Position numbers and translations under genes: made by a program. From Diphasiastrum complanatum (Eukaryota > Streptophyta > Lycopodiopsida > Lycopodiales > Lycopodiaceae): a DNA stretch of 64,000 bases. Location: positions 47,630,510 through 47,694,509 of the forward strand of contig CM055095.1 of NCBI GenBank assembly GCA_029204225.1. Reading direction: 5' to 3'. The notes beneath the pieces are model-generated. The model searched no databases. It saw only the letters and a program-made list of their open reading frames with translations, and had not been told where the DNA came from. This document shows positions 10,784-21,950 of this stretch, one piece after another (position 1 is the first letter of the stretch; each line of letters starts with the position of its first letter).

Positions 10784-11943
10784 GATTCTAATGTTTCTTC
10801 AACTTTTAGGTTCTGTCCTAAAGCACTTAGCACTCACTTTTCTCTCAACAAATGATAGATAAAGAGATCTATGAAGATTTAGGACCCTAAAACACTTCTA
10901 TCTTGAACCTAGATGGTTTCCAAGCATAGAAAGGAAGATTGAAACACATGCAACACTTTGCACACACTAAGAATGGATTACAAAATCAAACCAACCTGAA
11001 CACACTCTTGCTTAAGCTCTCAAACTTTCCAGCAAGTGACCAAATCAAGTTATGGTGTGAAGAGTTACTTGCATTCTTAGAAAATACCCAAAACTAGGAT
11101 GCCAAGATTACCTAGTAATGAACAAACTTGATCAACATATGATCAACACACTAAGATATTGATTCAACCTGTAAAACCACATGTAAACCACACTTCTAAA
11201 AGTTTATAAACTCCAGCAAGTGATAAATACAAGATTTAGAGGTGAATGAATGAGCACACTTAGTGAATCACAAGACTAGCTTCACTATCTTGTCAAATCT
11301 TGGTGTTTAGATGTAGATCTAAGATCACTTCACATGAGAATGTTCCTCAACCTGTTAAGAACCTGAAAACACACTTGCATAATGGTTAACACCTTCCAGC
11401 AAATGCTCCAATCAAATTACATAAGGAGAGTTACTTACATGCTCAACAAAGTACACCAAAATTTATGCCAAAATTGATGACAATCTTTACAATATGCTCT
11501 TCACAATGGAGCTTACAATATGTTCACCCAAAAAAGGGGATCTTTCATCCAAATGGGAGCTTTGCTCAGCCTTTAGGAGAATTACAACTCACTCAAAAGA
11601 GCATTTGTCATCCACTTAAGGAGAAGTTTCATCCACTTAAGGAGAGTGTTCATCCAAGAATGGAGATTGTCAACAATAGGATTGAAAAGAACATTGTTAG
11701 TATTGAATATGCACAAGCCTCACAATCACAAATGATTAGGTGTTATGATCTGATCCAAAATAGTTTCTTTTCAGCCTCTGATCTTCAATAGACCTGAAAT
11801 ATGCTTTTGATCCACAAGTTCAACTCACAAAACAAAGGTTAGTAAGATTTGATCAACAAAGCAATGCAAAATCATGCTAGAACTTGATCAAACATCCAAA
11901 TATCACCAAAAATGGAATACTTACTGTAAATAGAAGCCAAACA
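10784..11943 (-). other. Untranslated leader of A with internal repeats
   Basis: This 1.16-kb segment between primer site and gag has no convincing ORF. Three related units begin with an AACCTG string on the plus strand near 10991, 11167 and 11350, each followed by a CCAGCAA motif and spaced about 180 bp. A short array of TTCATCCA-type repeats lies at 11543-11660. The leader is nearly the same in elements B and C, which suggests a conserved RNA role such as packaging or dimerisation. That role is inferred. Confidence 0.6.
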
Positions 11944-11955
11944 GCTCTGATACCA
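11944..11955 (-). other. Primer binding site of A
   Basis: The minus strand reads TGGTATCAGAGC, the standard plant copia site complementary to the 3' end of initiator Met-tRNA, directly after the 5' LTR. Confidence 0.9.
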
Positions 11956-12610
11956 TGTGAAAAATACAGATCCTAAGTGGATCTAAACTCCAAGATCATT
12001 GGCTTGAATGCTTGCACTCCAAACTACATAAGCTAGAAATTGGCAACACATTCTATGCTACCTAGAATGCAAAGAACTTGATCAAAAAGCATTTATCACA
12101 AATGAAAACTTCCATAAACATCAAGTGCGGCCCAAAATAGCATTATACAGTCCATAATACATCAGCCTATCACTTTTGGAAAGCACCTAAGATCATACAC
12201 AATAGCTTGAAGACAATACACACAACAATGCTCTCAATGGAGGAAGAAACAATGACAATGATCTATTGATCTCAATGAAGCATACAAAAGGTTTCTCCAA
12301 CCTGTTCTCCACGACTTCCCTACTATTTATGGATGAGGAAGATGACTCTCTCTCCTCTCTCTAGAAGGTACTTGACCCTAGATATTCCCTATATAGGAAA
12401 AATAGCTAAAAATGGCTTATATGACCAAAATACATCAAAATGGTCTCATTTTGAAGGGTATGAAGTTTGACACTTCATCATACTGAAAAAATACAGTAAA
12501 TAAAAATATTGTGGCCTGGTTCACACGTGCAAAACTCCAGAACCAAAACTATTTACAATTTTAGCCAATTTAGGCCTCAAACTAGCTAGGAAATGTTGAC
12601 AATTTTCATA
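11956..12610 (-). repeat. 5' LTR of copia A
   Basis: It has the same length as the 3' LTR and differs at three positions. Its outermost base pair is altered: CATA on the plus strand instead of CACA. Confidence 0.95.
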
Positions 12611-12615
12611 GTGTC

Positions 12616-14631
12616 TTCAGTTATGATGTTAATACTCGAACATGAGTCAATCGGCACTTTCTCAATTAAAGATCTCGCAGTGACAAGATCTCCAAGATCA
12701 ATGGACAATATGCCAACATTCGACAAGGAAATTGATTTCTTCTTCTTAGGAGCAGAAAGACTTTTCAACTGCTTACGATAATAATTATTGTCAACCAATA
12801 ATTGCTCGAAAATAATATTAGGACAAAGTGAACCAATATCAATGACAATGTCATAGTCTTTCATCTTCGTTTTTGAGATAGGCTTGTCGATGATGGCCCC
12901 CAAAAGTTGTCTTCGTGATTTCTATGTCCCCTTTCTCAAAGGTGACTTCCTTCTCCACAACAGCTATTTGTAGCTCTGAATCAATAATTTCTTTTGCTTC
13001 TGCAAAAATATCCTTTGAAAATAACTTAGCCGCATCACGATCATAATCAGAATCAGCTTTAAGATCTTCTTTTGTTATTGCTTTGTTCAAAGATTTCTAT
13101 TTCGAGGAATTTCTTCACTCTTTGAAGATACTTTCGTGTCAGGTTTCGAAGTGCTTTTGCTTCTCGTAGTCACTATGAATAACTTCTCGACATCATTTGG
13201 CCAAGATTGGTCAACTGCTTTTGATTGTTTGGCTTCGATGGCATTAACTTTCTACACAATAGCATCGGTCCAAGATTTTAATATTATATCAGCAGTAGCA
13301 ACATGAGTAGCAACATACTTGTACTTTGTACGCGGTTTCAATGGTTGTGGATAGTTCGGATACTTGTGGCCAGATTCTGTTTGAGCACAAAGGTTTAAAT
13401 CCGATCGGTTTTCATGGCTGTGGATAGTTCAGCGAAAAATGTCCTGGTTCACCACAGTTATAACAGTTTTTCGAAATAGATTTATTCAAACTGGTAGGAC
13501 CAACAAATTCTGGTGGGTTGTGTCTCTTTGGTGCAAACTTGGGTTTGCCTTGTTGGAATGGTATTGTAGAACCTTTAACATAATTGGTAGTTGCATCATC
13601 TTGAAATATGAATAATACTTCCTGAGAAGGATCTTCAAAGAAGCTTTCGGTCTTTTGTGTTGTAGACTTGTCCTCACTGTTTTTACTATCTTCTTTTTGT
13701 TTGGACTTTCGTTTCTTTTTGTGATCGATATCATAAGTTTCTGTGTCTGATGAGTCACTGGAATTGGATTCAGAACTTGAAGCACTTGAACTAGATTCAG
13801 ATTTAGATTCATCTTCACTATCGCTAGAGTCATGCTTAGACTTTCGAGTTCGTCTAATAGAACATCTTTTATGTGCTAACTTGGAAGTCTCATAATTCTC
13901 AACACTTGCTATGACTGTTGATAAAAAAAGTCATATCTCCTTGTCTATAGTATCGATCAATTTTTAGTGGTAGTCCTGCCAAAAACCACTCGATCTACAT
14001 TGCGACAGGGTACACACTAGTTAGTTTTTCAATCAGATTCTTTACTTTTCATTTATACCTTCGAAGAAATTCTTTTTTCTTCTTCTGGACATTGTTAAGT
14101 CGTCTAAAAATTATGGATGAATAACCAATTTCTCTAAACTGGTTTGGAAATGCATCTTTCAACAGTAACCAGATGGCGACATGTCCTGGTTCAACTTGGC
14201 TATACCATATGCGTGCTTGCTTTCTCAAAAGACTAGGGAAAATTCGTAGCTTATCTGCATCAACACCTTCGTTATTCGAGTTAGCGATCAACTCGAACTA
14301 CAAAACATAATTGTCAGCATCATCTGAAGATGCCCCTTTATAATAATCATATTTGATCTTCGAGATTGAGGTGAAACAAGGACCAGGGCCTCCAGGGCTA
14401 TTTGGTCCTGGTTCTGGTTCAAGATCAGGATCAGGATCAGGATCAGACTCTAGAACTGGATTTACAGCTTCAGAACTTGGTTCAGTTGTGACAGAAGCTT
14501 CAGGACGAGGATTTTCAGGATTGAAATTCAGGAAAGGTGCTTATCCTCTTTGCAAAGATTCTTGGAGTCTTTTGAAAAATTCTTCTCGAAGTTTCCGATA
14601 TCTTTCTAATCGAGCAGCTCTATGTGACATG
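12616..14631 (-). pseudogene. Gypsy element N, gag and proximal protease
   Basis: The frame starts at the ATG at 14631, 50 bases from the primer site. It has a basic helical N-terminus, an Asp-Pro repeat with Pro/Glu-rich linker (about 14385-14460), a Gag core (14049-14300, with FPSLLRKQARIWY), a Ser/Glu/Lys-rich linker, and a zinc knuckle CYNCGEPGHFSLNY near 13440 in which the last Cys is Tyr. An acidic linker follows, then the start of a retropepsin ending DSCSSINIITEDT at 12616, where Gly of the Asp-Ser-Gly triad is Cys. In-frame stops include TAA and TAG where Gln is expected and TGA where Trp or Arg is expected, plus frameshifts. Element A interrupts the protease, and the rest is at 5748-6174. 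Confidence 0.75.
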
Positions 14632-14681
14632 CACTAGAGATGGAGATGGAGTTGTCAGTTTGTATCAATTTTATTTGGCTA

Positions 14682-14699
14682 TTCCTGGCAACGGCGCCA
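14682..14699 (-). other. Asp-tRNA-type primer site of N
   Basis: The plus strand reads TTCCTGGCAACGGCGCCA, matching the 3' end of plant Asp-tRNA at most positions. This primer is characteristic of the Tat and Athila branches of plant Ty3/gypsy elements, which supports the gypsy assignment of N. Confidence 0.8.
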
Positions 14700-14700
14700 A

Positions 14701-15584
14701 AAATTGGTATATGTCATAATATACCAATAGTATTTATGTCGTTCCCCAAGGAGATAGCACTTAAAAGTTGTAAAATTGGTACAATCCTGACTTATTTCGA
14801 ATGAAATGGAGGCGGATGTTAATCTGGTTGTCAACATACATTTTATAAGTAACCAGTATTACTTGTATTTGTGGTGTGTGTTGATAAATGAATTTCAAAC
14901 AACAATCTTCCTCTATCGAACTGAATGAAAAATGTTCTGCAAATGAAATGTTATTAGAGTAGCTCAAATGAGTTACGCTCTAACTGATTAAGTTGTCAGC
15001 ATGGATCATGTTCGATGCAGTTGTGTACGAATAGACAAATAGTTAATCTTATTCGTGAACTCATGTGTTCTAGACAAAAGTCCTCAACAACTAAAGTCCA
15101 GTCATAATTAAAGAACTCAAATAGTTCGTGAATATATTAGAAACAATAATCTTTGTTACAACAAGAATACAGATCAATAACTCAATTCCTCAGGCAGAGA
15201 CTAATAATTCACATGCATACATACTTCTCTATCAGTGATTGTGGAAAACTGCACCAAGGGATACTTCACTCGAATGTCGAACACAAACTATTCGCCCAGA
15301 TGGATAAATAAGTTTTAAGACAGTTCTTTAGATCAACTTCACAAAAACACAACAAACGAATGTAATGAAATATCATACTGTCTGACCAAAGAATGATTTA
15401 AGTAATGTGTACGAGATTGCTAGTAGATCCGAAGTCACTCACACACAGTAGTGCGAAGAACAGAGACTAAAGAAAATAATCTTAGAGGCTCTCTTCACTT
15501 CTTCAATCTCAAACATACAATCATCTCATTTTATTTTTTCATGCATTGTGAGAAACTATATACCGATTACTTAAATATATATTT
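14701..15584 (-). repeat. 5' LTR of gypsy N (outer edge unresolved)
   Basis: Sequence outside the primer site should be the 5' LTR. Near its inner edge lies the inverted repeat TTGGTATAT ... ATATACCAA (14704-14727). The outer edge must lie before the transposase fragment at about 15590, but no clear terminal dinucleotide or partner LTR was found. No gene is seen. Confidence 0.45.
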
Positions 15585-15589
15585 TGTCA

Positions 15590-15780
15590 TAGTTTGCTAA
15601 AAAAAATGTTGCCTCCAAATAACACCATGGCAGCATCTCGACAAGAAGCCAAGAAAATGCTATCCGCGGTTGGCATGGATTACAAGAGTATTCATGCATG
15701 TCCAAATGATTGCATCTTATATCGAGATGAGTTTGAGGAGGCAAGCATGTATCCACGTTGTGGGGAACACCGCTACAAGA
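15590..15780 (+). pseudogene. CACTA transposase (TNP2 type) fragment
   Basis: About 62 codons match the conserved N-terminal part of En/Spm TNP2 transposases. The diagnostic string is IHACPNDCILYR at about residues 33-44, followed by a Cys-x2-Gly zinc-ribbon-like end (CGEHRYK). Upstream is an Ala/Lys-rich stretch typical of the same region. The frame is cut exactly at 15780 by the LTR of copia H. Without the rest of the domain the fragment cannot act. Family assignment is firm from the motif; the identity of the parent CACTA element is unknown. Confidence 0.8.
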
Positions 15781-16428
15781 TGTAAAGGATTTCAGATCAT
15801 TATGATCCAATCCACTTGAAAGATCTTGGGTTACAAAGATAAATACTCTACCAATCTCACCAATGTAGAAAAATCAGCATCTACACACAAAATGAGATGC
15901 AAACTCTAATAGAACTTGATCAAACATGAATCAAATGATAAAGTACTATTGCTTTCCATACAAAAACAGCAAGCTACTGTATTTCACACGTGTGGATCCA
16001 AAAATAACAAATATAGATCATTCTACACATAGAATTGCATGCAATCACAAGTATAGTGCACCAATGGATAGTAGAACCCAAGAGAACCATGTATAAGCAC
16101 GAAATGAGATAGAGAAGAGAGAAGATATGTCTCGCCATGAGTTACGTCCTTTTATAACAGGTCCAAACCCTATTTGGCCACTTGGCTTTTCCACCAAAAT
16201 GCTAACCCTACTATTTTTGGGTCTAGATTCAAAGTACCCAACATTCAAATTTGAATCTACTCAAACTCGCCTTCTAACTTTTCCACACTTTCAAAAAGTG
16301 TTTATTCAAATGAAATTCAGACTAATAAACTTTGAAAAGTCAATCTCTAAGTCTAAAAACAAAGTTGGCCTTGATATGCCAAATATGGAAATATAACAAA
16401 TATGATCAAGCTAGTTGAATCTTTCACA
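15781..16428 (-). repeat. 3' LTR of copia H
   Basis: It is 648 bp, from TGTAAAGG on the plus strand to CTTTCACA. Its inner edge touches a polypurine tract, and its outer edge cuts a TNP2 reading frame. A TATAAAAG box on the minus strand lies at 16149-16156. The layout is related to the LTR at 54265-54909. Confidence 0.8.
16149..16156 (-). promoter_or_regulatory. TATA box in H LTR
   Basis: The minus strand reads TATAAAAG about 275 bp from the LTR start, in the orientation of the element. Confidence 0.5.
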
Positions 16429-17381
16429 CTCCCTCTTCAACTAGTTTTAGCATGGACTTTGATAACACTCCAAATGATGTCCTATGCTTCATGAACAAGC
16501 CCTTTCCCAATGCTTTGGTGAAGATATCAACTACACATTCCCTTGAGGACACATGTTGAAGTTCCACCTCCTTTGCAATGACTTGCTCCCTCACAAAATG
16601 ATATTGCACCTCAATATGTTTGCTCCTAGCATGTAAGATAGGATTGGTTGCCAATCTTTTGGCTGATTGATTGTCACAAAATATGATTGGGCTCTCTGAA
16701 AAATACAGCAAGTGAAGATCCTTGATCATCCTCTTGATCCATACCATCTCCTTTGTGCAATGTTTAAGAGCTTTGTACTCGGCCTCACTAGATGACAATG
16801 AGATAGTGGCTTGTTTCTTTGACATCCATGATATAGCTCCATCACCTATGACAATACAATGAGCACTAATTAATTTTCTATCCATTACATCTCCAGCATA
16901 GTCTGAATCTGAAAATCCAAATAGACTAGATGATGATCCCTCATACAATATGCCAAAATCTCAAGTTCCAATGATGTACCTCAAAACTCATTTTCCTAGC
17001 TTCCAATGCTCCCCACTAGGATCTTGCATGAATTGACTTAATCTGCTAACACAATAGCTTAGATCTGGTCTAGTAATGGTTAGATAGATGAGTGAACTAA
17101 CTAGCTTCCTATAGAGAGTAATGTCCTCGAAGGATCTTTCATTAATTCTTATAGTTAGCTTTACATGTATCACTAGCTTTTGCATCTACCATATGAAATC
17201 TTTCTAAAATAGAATTAGCATATTTCTCTTGACAAATGAAAGTATATTGAGAAGATCTAATGACTCATATTCCCAAAATGTAATGCAAATTACCAAGATC
17301 ATGCACCTCAAACTCCTTCTTAAGAGCACTCTTGATATCCTCCACATCTTGATTGTCTCCACCACCCAAGATGATATCATC
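16429..17381 (-). pseudogene. Copia H, RT C-terminal part and RNase H
   Basis: The minus strand carries the end of a copia polyprotein close to that of A: the second half of the RT active box (only the DD remains, at the break), KKEFEVHDLG, RPDLSY, then RNase H with SDSDYAGD, SSSEAEY and HARSKHIEV, ending in a purine tract at 16429-16441 that also encodes its last residues. The frame has a break near 17185 and two TGA codons (near 16945-16990) where A has Arg. Homology stops abruptly at 17381, exactly where the LTR of element I begins, so everything upstream of the RT box is missing or displaced. Confidence 0.85.
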
Positions 17382-18325
17382 TGATGAGAATCGCAGTCGC
17401 GAAACAGTTGCAAATGCAACGAATTTGGATGGAGTTCGGATTTGATCGCTGGTCACTGCTAGCTGAATCGTTCCTACAATCAGGCACTGCTGACTTACGT
17501 TAGAAATTAATATAGCATTCAACAAAAATTCAACCAATGTGCAAAATTAAATGAACAAGAGTATTAGATGCACGAATAACAGCAGACTCATTTGCATTCA
17601 AGATCAGACATGAAACAAGTGACATGTGCGCAACGGCTACACAATCATCTATTGATTTTCTGATTCTTCAAGCAGTGCATGTAGATCCACTCAGTGTGTT
17701 GGCGTGAGAAAAATACAATTCTCTCACGAGTAATGTCTTGCTTACTAGCGGACTTGTGGAGCTCTGTGGATCTTAATTGCAGAAACTTGTCTCGCACGCA
17801 GGCGAACTTCTGTTCAGTATTTTTCGTCTTGATTGCTTACTAGCATCAAACTACTTTTCTGCATATATGTCTATCAATCAAGTATCATCCAGAGAGTATA
17901 TAGTCGCTTTGTGTAACTTCTAGATTAGAGTAATTAAGCATCTATAACTAATCAGGAATTACAAGAGTGGAAGATTAGCCATAACCTAGAGTGTATCTGC
18001 TGACTTCATGCTATCAAATCAGATATCTGTACTTTTGGGTACTTGCATAATCTTGTTGGTCCTTTTTGGAGTGTGAGGGTAGAAAAGGTGTTGCGACGAT
18101 TTTCGTGTCGCCCCGTGTCCTTTGACTTTTCGTGTCGTCTGACTTTCTCCTACTGGACCACAAAAGATTCTCTTTCTCAAATCTTTCGTGTTCGTGTCTT
18201 CTCATCAGGGTGTTCGCGAACCTTTTTGCTTCGTGCCTCTTGGCTTTCGTGTTTTCAAACATTTTCGTCAGGCAGAGGGCTGAAAGCTAGCAAAGCTTTG
18301 TAAATAGAAACATTTTGTTTCTTCA
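17382..18325 (-). repeat. 3' LTR of copia I
   Basis: It is 944 bp, from TGATGAGAATC to GTTTCTTCA on the plus strand, with a purine tract on the inner side. The segment 18060-18270 holds many copies of CACGAA or ACGAAA on the minus strand. No 5' partner is present. Confidence 0.65.
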
Positions 18326-21235
18326 GTTCCCTCTCAAAGCATGATAGCTTTATGACCCCAAGACTGCTCCTCTATCTCTCAAAAAGTCCTTTGTCTAGGG
18401 CTTTGGTGCAGATGTCAGCAACCATGTCTTTAGTTCCGATGAAGGTGGTCTGCAACATCTTCTTCTCAATCAGATCCCTGATCAAGTGGTACTTGATCGC
18501 AATGTGCTTTGTTCTCAAGTGGAACACGAGATCCTTCGTCAGATGTATTGCAGAGGTATTATCCATCTGCAAGACCAGAGGCTCGTTCCTTGCTTCGCCC
18601 AATTCGTCCAGGAACTGCCTGAGCCAAATTATCTCATTGGCCATCTTTGCTGCTACAATGTACTCTGCTTCGTAGGATGACAGAGCCACAATGGTCTGTT
18701 TCTTGCTGACCCAGAGAACTGTCGCTCCTGACGTGATGGTGCATCCTCTTGAGACGCTTTTACAATCGTCCTTGAGAGATGCTTAGCTAACATCACTATA
18801 GGAAAGCATCTTGAAACCTACATCACGACAATAACACAAGCCATAATCCCTCATTAATTGAAGATATTGCAAAATTTGTCTTGCAATCTTCCAATGTGTC
18901 GAGCCTGGATTCATGTGGAATTGGCTCATTCTGAACACTGCATAAGCGATGTTAGGGCATGTGTTGTATGCAACGTACATCAGCGAACCTATCAGCTTCC
19001 TATAAGGTGTGAGTTGCATTTGTTCTCTCTCTTCCTCAGTCTTCAGATAGCCATCGTTTGTCACCACCGTCCCTACAAGCATTGGAGTATTTGCTCCTTT
19101 GCAATTCAGCATCCCAAAATCCTCTATGATTTTCTGGGTGTATCTGGACTGGTGAAGATATAGATAGTCTCTTTCAATTTTGCAAGCCTAGGTAACACCT
19201 GGCTTCTCCCAGATCCACGATCTCGAAATGTTTCAAGATGTCTATCTTCACTTCAGCAATCAGTTGCTCACTCTTGCAAAGTATCAGAGTGTCGTCCACA
19301 TATACAACCACAATGATGACCTGCCCATCTGTGACTCTGACATACACATTGGAATCAGCCAATAGTGGCTTGAATCCTAATGATTTCAGGGCTTGATCTT
19401 TCTTCTTGTACCATTGTTGAGCTGACTGTTTCAGACCGTAGATACTTCTATGCATTTTGCATGCATAATCAAGAATTGAATTTGAGACGTATCCTGGGGG
19501 TTGATCTATATAGACCTCTTCGTCTAGTTCGCCATGCAAGACGGCTACCTTCTCGTCCACAATGTGGATCCTAAGGTCATAAGCTGCTGCATATGTAGAT
19601 AACAGACGTAGGGACAAATGTTTGATGACAGGAGAGAAGGTTTCAGAGTAGTCAATACCATATCTCTGAGAAAATCCCTTTCCTACTAGTCTTGCCTTGT
19701 ATTTCATGACATTCCCATCTGGTCCGTATTTGAGCTTGAAAACTCATTTGCATTTGACAGTCTTGCGCTTATGTGGTAATGGCTGCAACATCCATACCTT
19801 GTTCTTCCTCATGGACTCTATTTCTTCGTTCATGGATTGGATCCACTTGTCTTTCTCTAGACATTCAATCGCTTCCTCAAAAGTCTGTGGTTCACCACTG
19901 AATCCATATAACTCTTCTGATGTAGAAGTGGAGCTTCCTGGCACATATCTTGCTGGTGCTCTTCGTGGTCTTGTCGACCTCCTAGGACAACAATGCATTT
20001 GTCTTTGTTTGCTCTGCTAGGTCTGGAACCATCTTGGTTTACAGGAACTGTAGCAAAAGGCTGTCTCTCGAATCTTTCGTCTTCAGATTCGTCACTCGAA
20101 CGGGAAACAACTCGAAAATCTTCGTTTTCATGTTCATCCTCTGCTCCCTCTCTCACTGATGGTAGGTCATAGTACTGCCTCTCCAGAAATTCATAGCTGA
20201 CAGGATCGTCATTGGCCATTGTCCATAACCTACCAGAAATCTCTGCTCGGCTTTCTCATCAAGCTTCTTTTGAAGCTTATCAGGAATATGTGCATAAGCT
20301 ACACAGCCAAAGATTCTGACGTGAGACAGGTTGGGCTTTCTACTCCACCATAACTTGTGTGGTGTCGTGTGAGGGACACCAGACTTCCCTGTCCTATTCT
20401 GGATGTATGCAGCTATAGCTACTGCTTCAGCCCACAGTACCCTTGGAGCTTTTGAGTAGGCCATCATGCATCTGGCTTATTCCATCAAGGTCCTATTCTT
20501 TCTTTCTACAACATCATTGTGTTGCGGTGTGTAGGCTGCAATCCTTCTGTGACTGATGCCACGATCATAGTCATTGAAACGATTCAAGATGTATTCGCCA
20601 CCTCAATCTGTCCTGATCTGCTTCACTTTGTTGCCTATGCATCTCTCAGCCCAATTCACATATTCTGTGAATTATCAACTGCTTCAGATTTATCCTGAAT
20701 AAAGTAAAGTCTAGCGAATTTGCTATAATCATCAATGAAGGTTATATAATATTTTGAACCTCCTACTGAGACGTTGAAAGGCCCACAGATGTCAGAATGC
20801 ACTAGCTCCAGAATCTTTTCGACCTCCCTTTGCTCTTCCAATTGCCTTTGCTGGTCCCCTCTGCTTGGTGATCATGATATGCCTTTGATTCGACTCCCTC
20901 TTAGGCTTAAATTGTTTCTTGGATTTTTTATTGTTGTCATAGAGGGCCTGGTCAGAACCATCTTCATGATCAAGGTGTTATCTCGCCTTGACTTCCTCTC
21001 GAATCTCGACGATTGCCTTTTCGAGGGTCATGGTAGGATCTTTCGCGAGCAGGGTTCTCGTCGTCTGGAAAGATCTGGGTAAGGCTCTCAACAGGTATGT
21101 GATCTGCTTCTCAGCTGACACTGCATTCTCTGCTCTAGAGTTATGTAGTGATAGAAATAGATCCTTCATCTTCCTTACGAAAGAAGTGAGGCCTTTTCCA
21201 TCCCACTATAGATTTGTCAATTGATCTTCCAGTAC
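18326..21235 (-). pseudogene. Copia I, Tnt1-like gag-pol relic
   Basis: Pieces of one polyprotein follow each other on the minus strand. Gag is at 20978-21235. An integrase core follows with LVHSDICGPF, YITFIDDYS and GGEY, then a C-terminal integrase piece (20153-20467). RT (19174-19707) has KARLVGKGFSQRYGIDYSETFSPV, SIYGLKQ and an intact YVDD. RNase H (18372-18700) has SYEAEY and RTKHIAI. The stretch from the Gag end to the integrase zinc finger, including zinc knuckle and protease, is missing, so there is a large internal deletion near 20830-20900. Stops include TAG, TAA and TGA where Gln, Trp or Arg would be expected. The 5' end is cut at about 21235. Confidence 0.85.
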
Positions 21236-21238
21236 GTG

Positions 21239-21395
21239 TAGAATGCTATTTTTCTTATGTATTTGGATCCACATGTGTGACGATAGTATTGTTGTACTGC
21301 TATTGAATGAACAACAATAGTAAATTAACATATCTAATGTTTATGACAGGTTCTTATTGAGTTTACATTGTCTATGTGTAGTAGATGCATGATTT
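21239..21395 (+). repeat. LTR fragment of D type, cut by CACTA element
   Basis: This stretch matches the 3' part of the LTR at 54265-54909 (54692-54838): shared strings include TTCTTATGTATTTGGATCC and AGTAAATTAACATATCTA. The match ends at TGCATGATTT, precisely where CACTACAACA begins, so a CACTA element inserted into it. Confidence 0.8.
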
Positions 21396-21720
21396 CACTA
21401 CAACATTTTGGATGTTTTCCGATCCTATTACCGAGGCTTTTATGAAGAATTTTAATTTTAATTTTAATTTTTGAAAAAAGATCACAAACATTGGTATACA
21501 CAATGAAGTAAGCCTCGGAAGTAGATCCTCAATAACTACCTCGGTAATCGAGGCTTTTTCATCCCATTTCTGCTTTGTTTATAGCATGGAGATACCGAGG
21601 GATATTTCGACCTCGATATATCCCTCTAAAAGGGCTATTGGTGGCATGTCTATTCCGAAGGATACCAAATCAAAAAAGAAATTTAGAGCAGAATGAAGCC
21701 AGTTTATTGGCTCCATTCTG
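21396..21720. repeat. CACTA terminus and subterminal repeats
   Basis: The motif family CCGAGG, CCTCGG and CGACCTCG occurs at about 21437, 21514, 21540-21555, 21594 and 21610. These are likely transposase binding sites by analogy with En/Spm. The pairing within CCTCGGTAATCGAGG makes a small palindrome. Confidence 0.6.
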
Positions 21721-21950
21721 CCCTAAAAATGGACTCCATCCAACCCCAGGACTCTTTTGCACCACTTCTTATGAAGTTGGTAAGCAAAATCATTTTTTCA
21801 TAATTGTTAATAAAAGAATTTGCAAAATTTATTTGAGTTACATTTTAAGCACTTAAAAATTGATGAAGAAGACTTGACTTCAACGAATATATATTCATAC
21901 ATAAATGTTTCAAGTACAGAGATATGTTACAAATTGAAATATTAAAATTC

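Larger units (their letters stand above)
6180..12610 (-). mobile_element. Complete Ty1/copia element A
   Basis: This is a full LTR retrotransposon of 6,431 bp with 655-bp LTRs (6180-6834 and 11956-12610), primer site, long leader, one gag-pol frame and polypurine tract. It is flanked by the 5-bp duplication GTGTC (6175-6179 and 12611-12615). The LTRs differ at three positions only (6329/12105, 6731/12507, 6833/12609), all C/T or G/A, about 0.46 percent. It sits inside the protease coding region of gypsy element N. Structure and open frame suggest recent arrival, although the RT box is altered. Confidence 0.95.

Noticed and set aside
18014-18262. Basic Lys/Arg/His-rich small protein
   Set aside because: It lies inside the LTR of I and comes from the repeated ACGAAA-type motifs.
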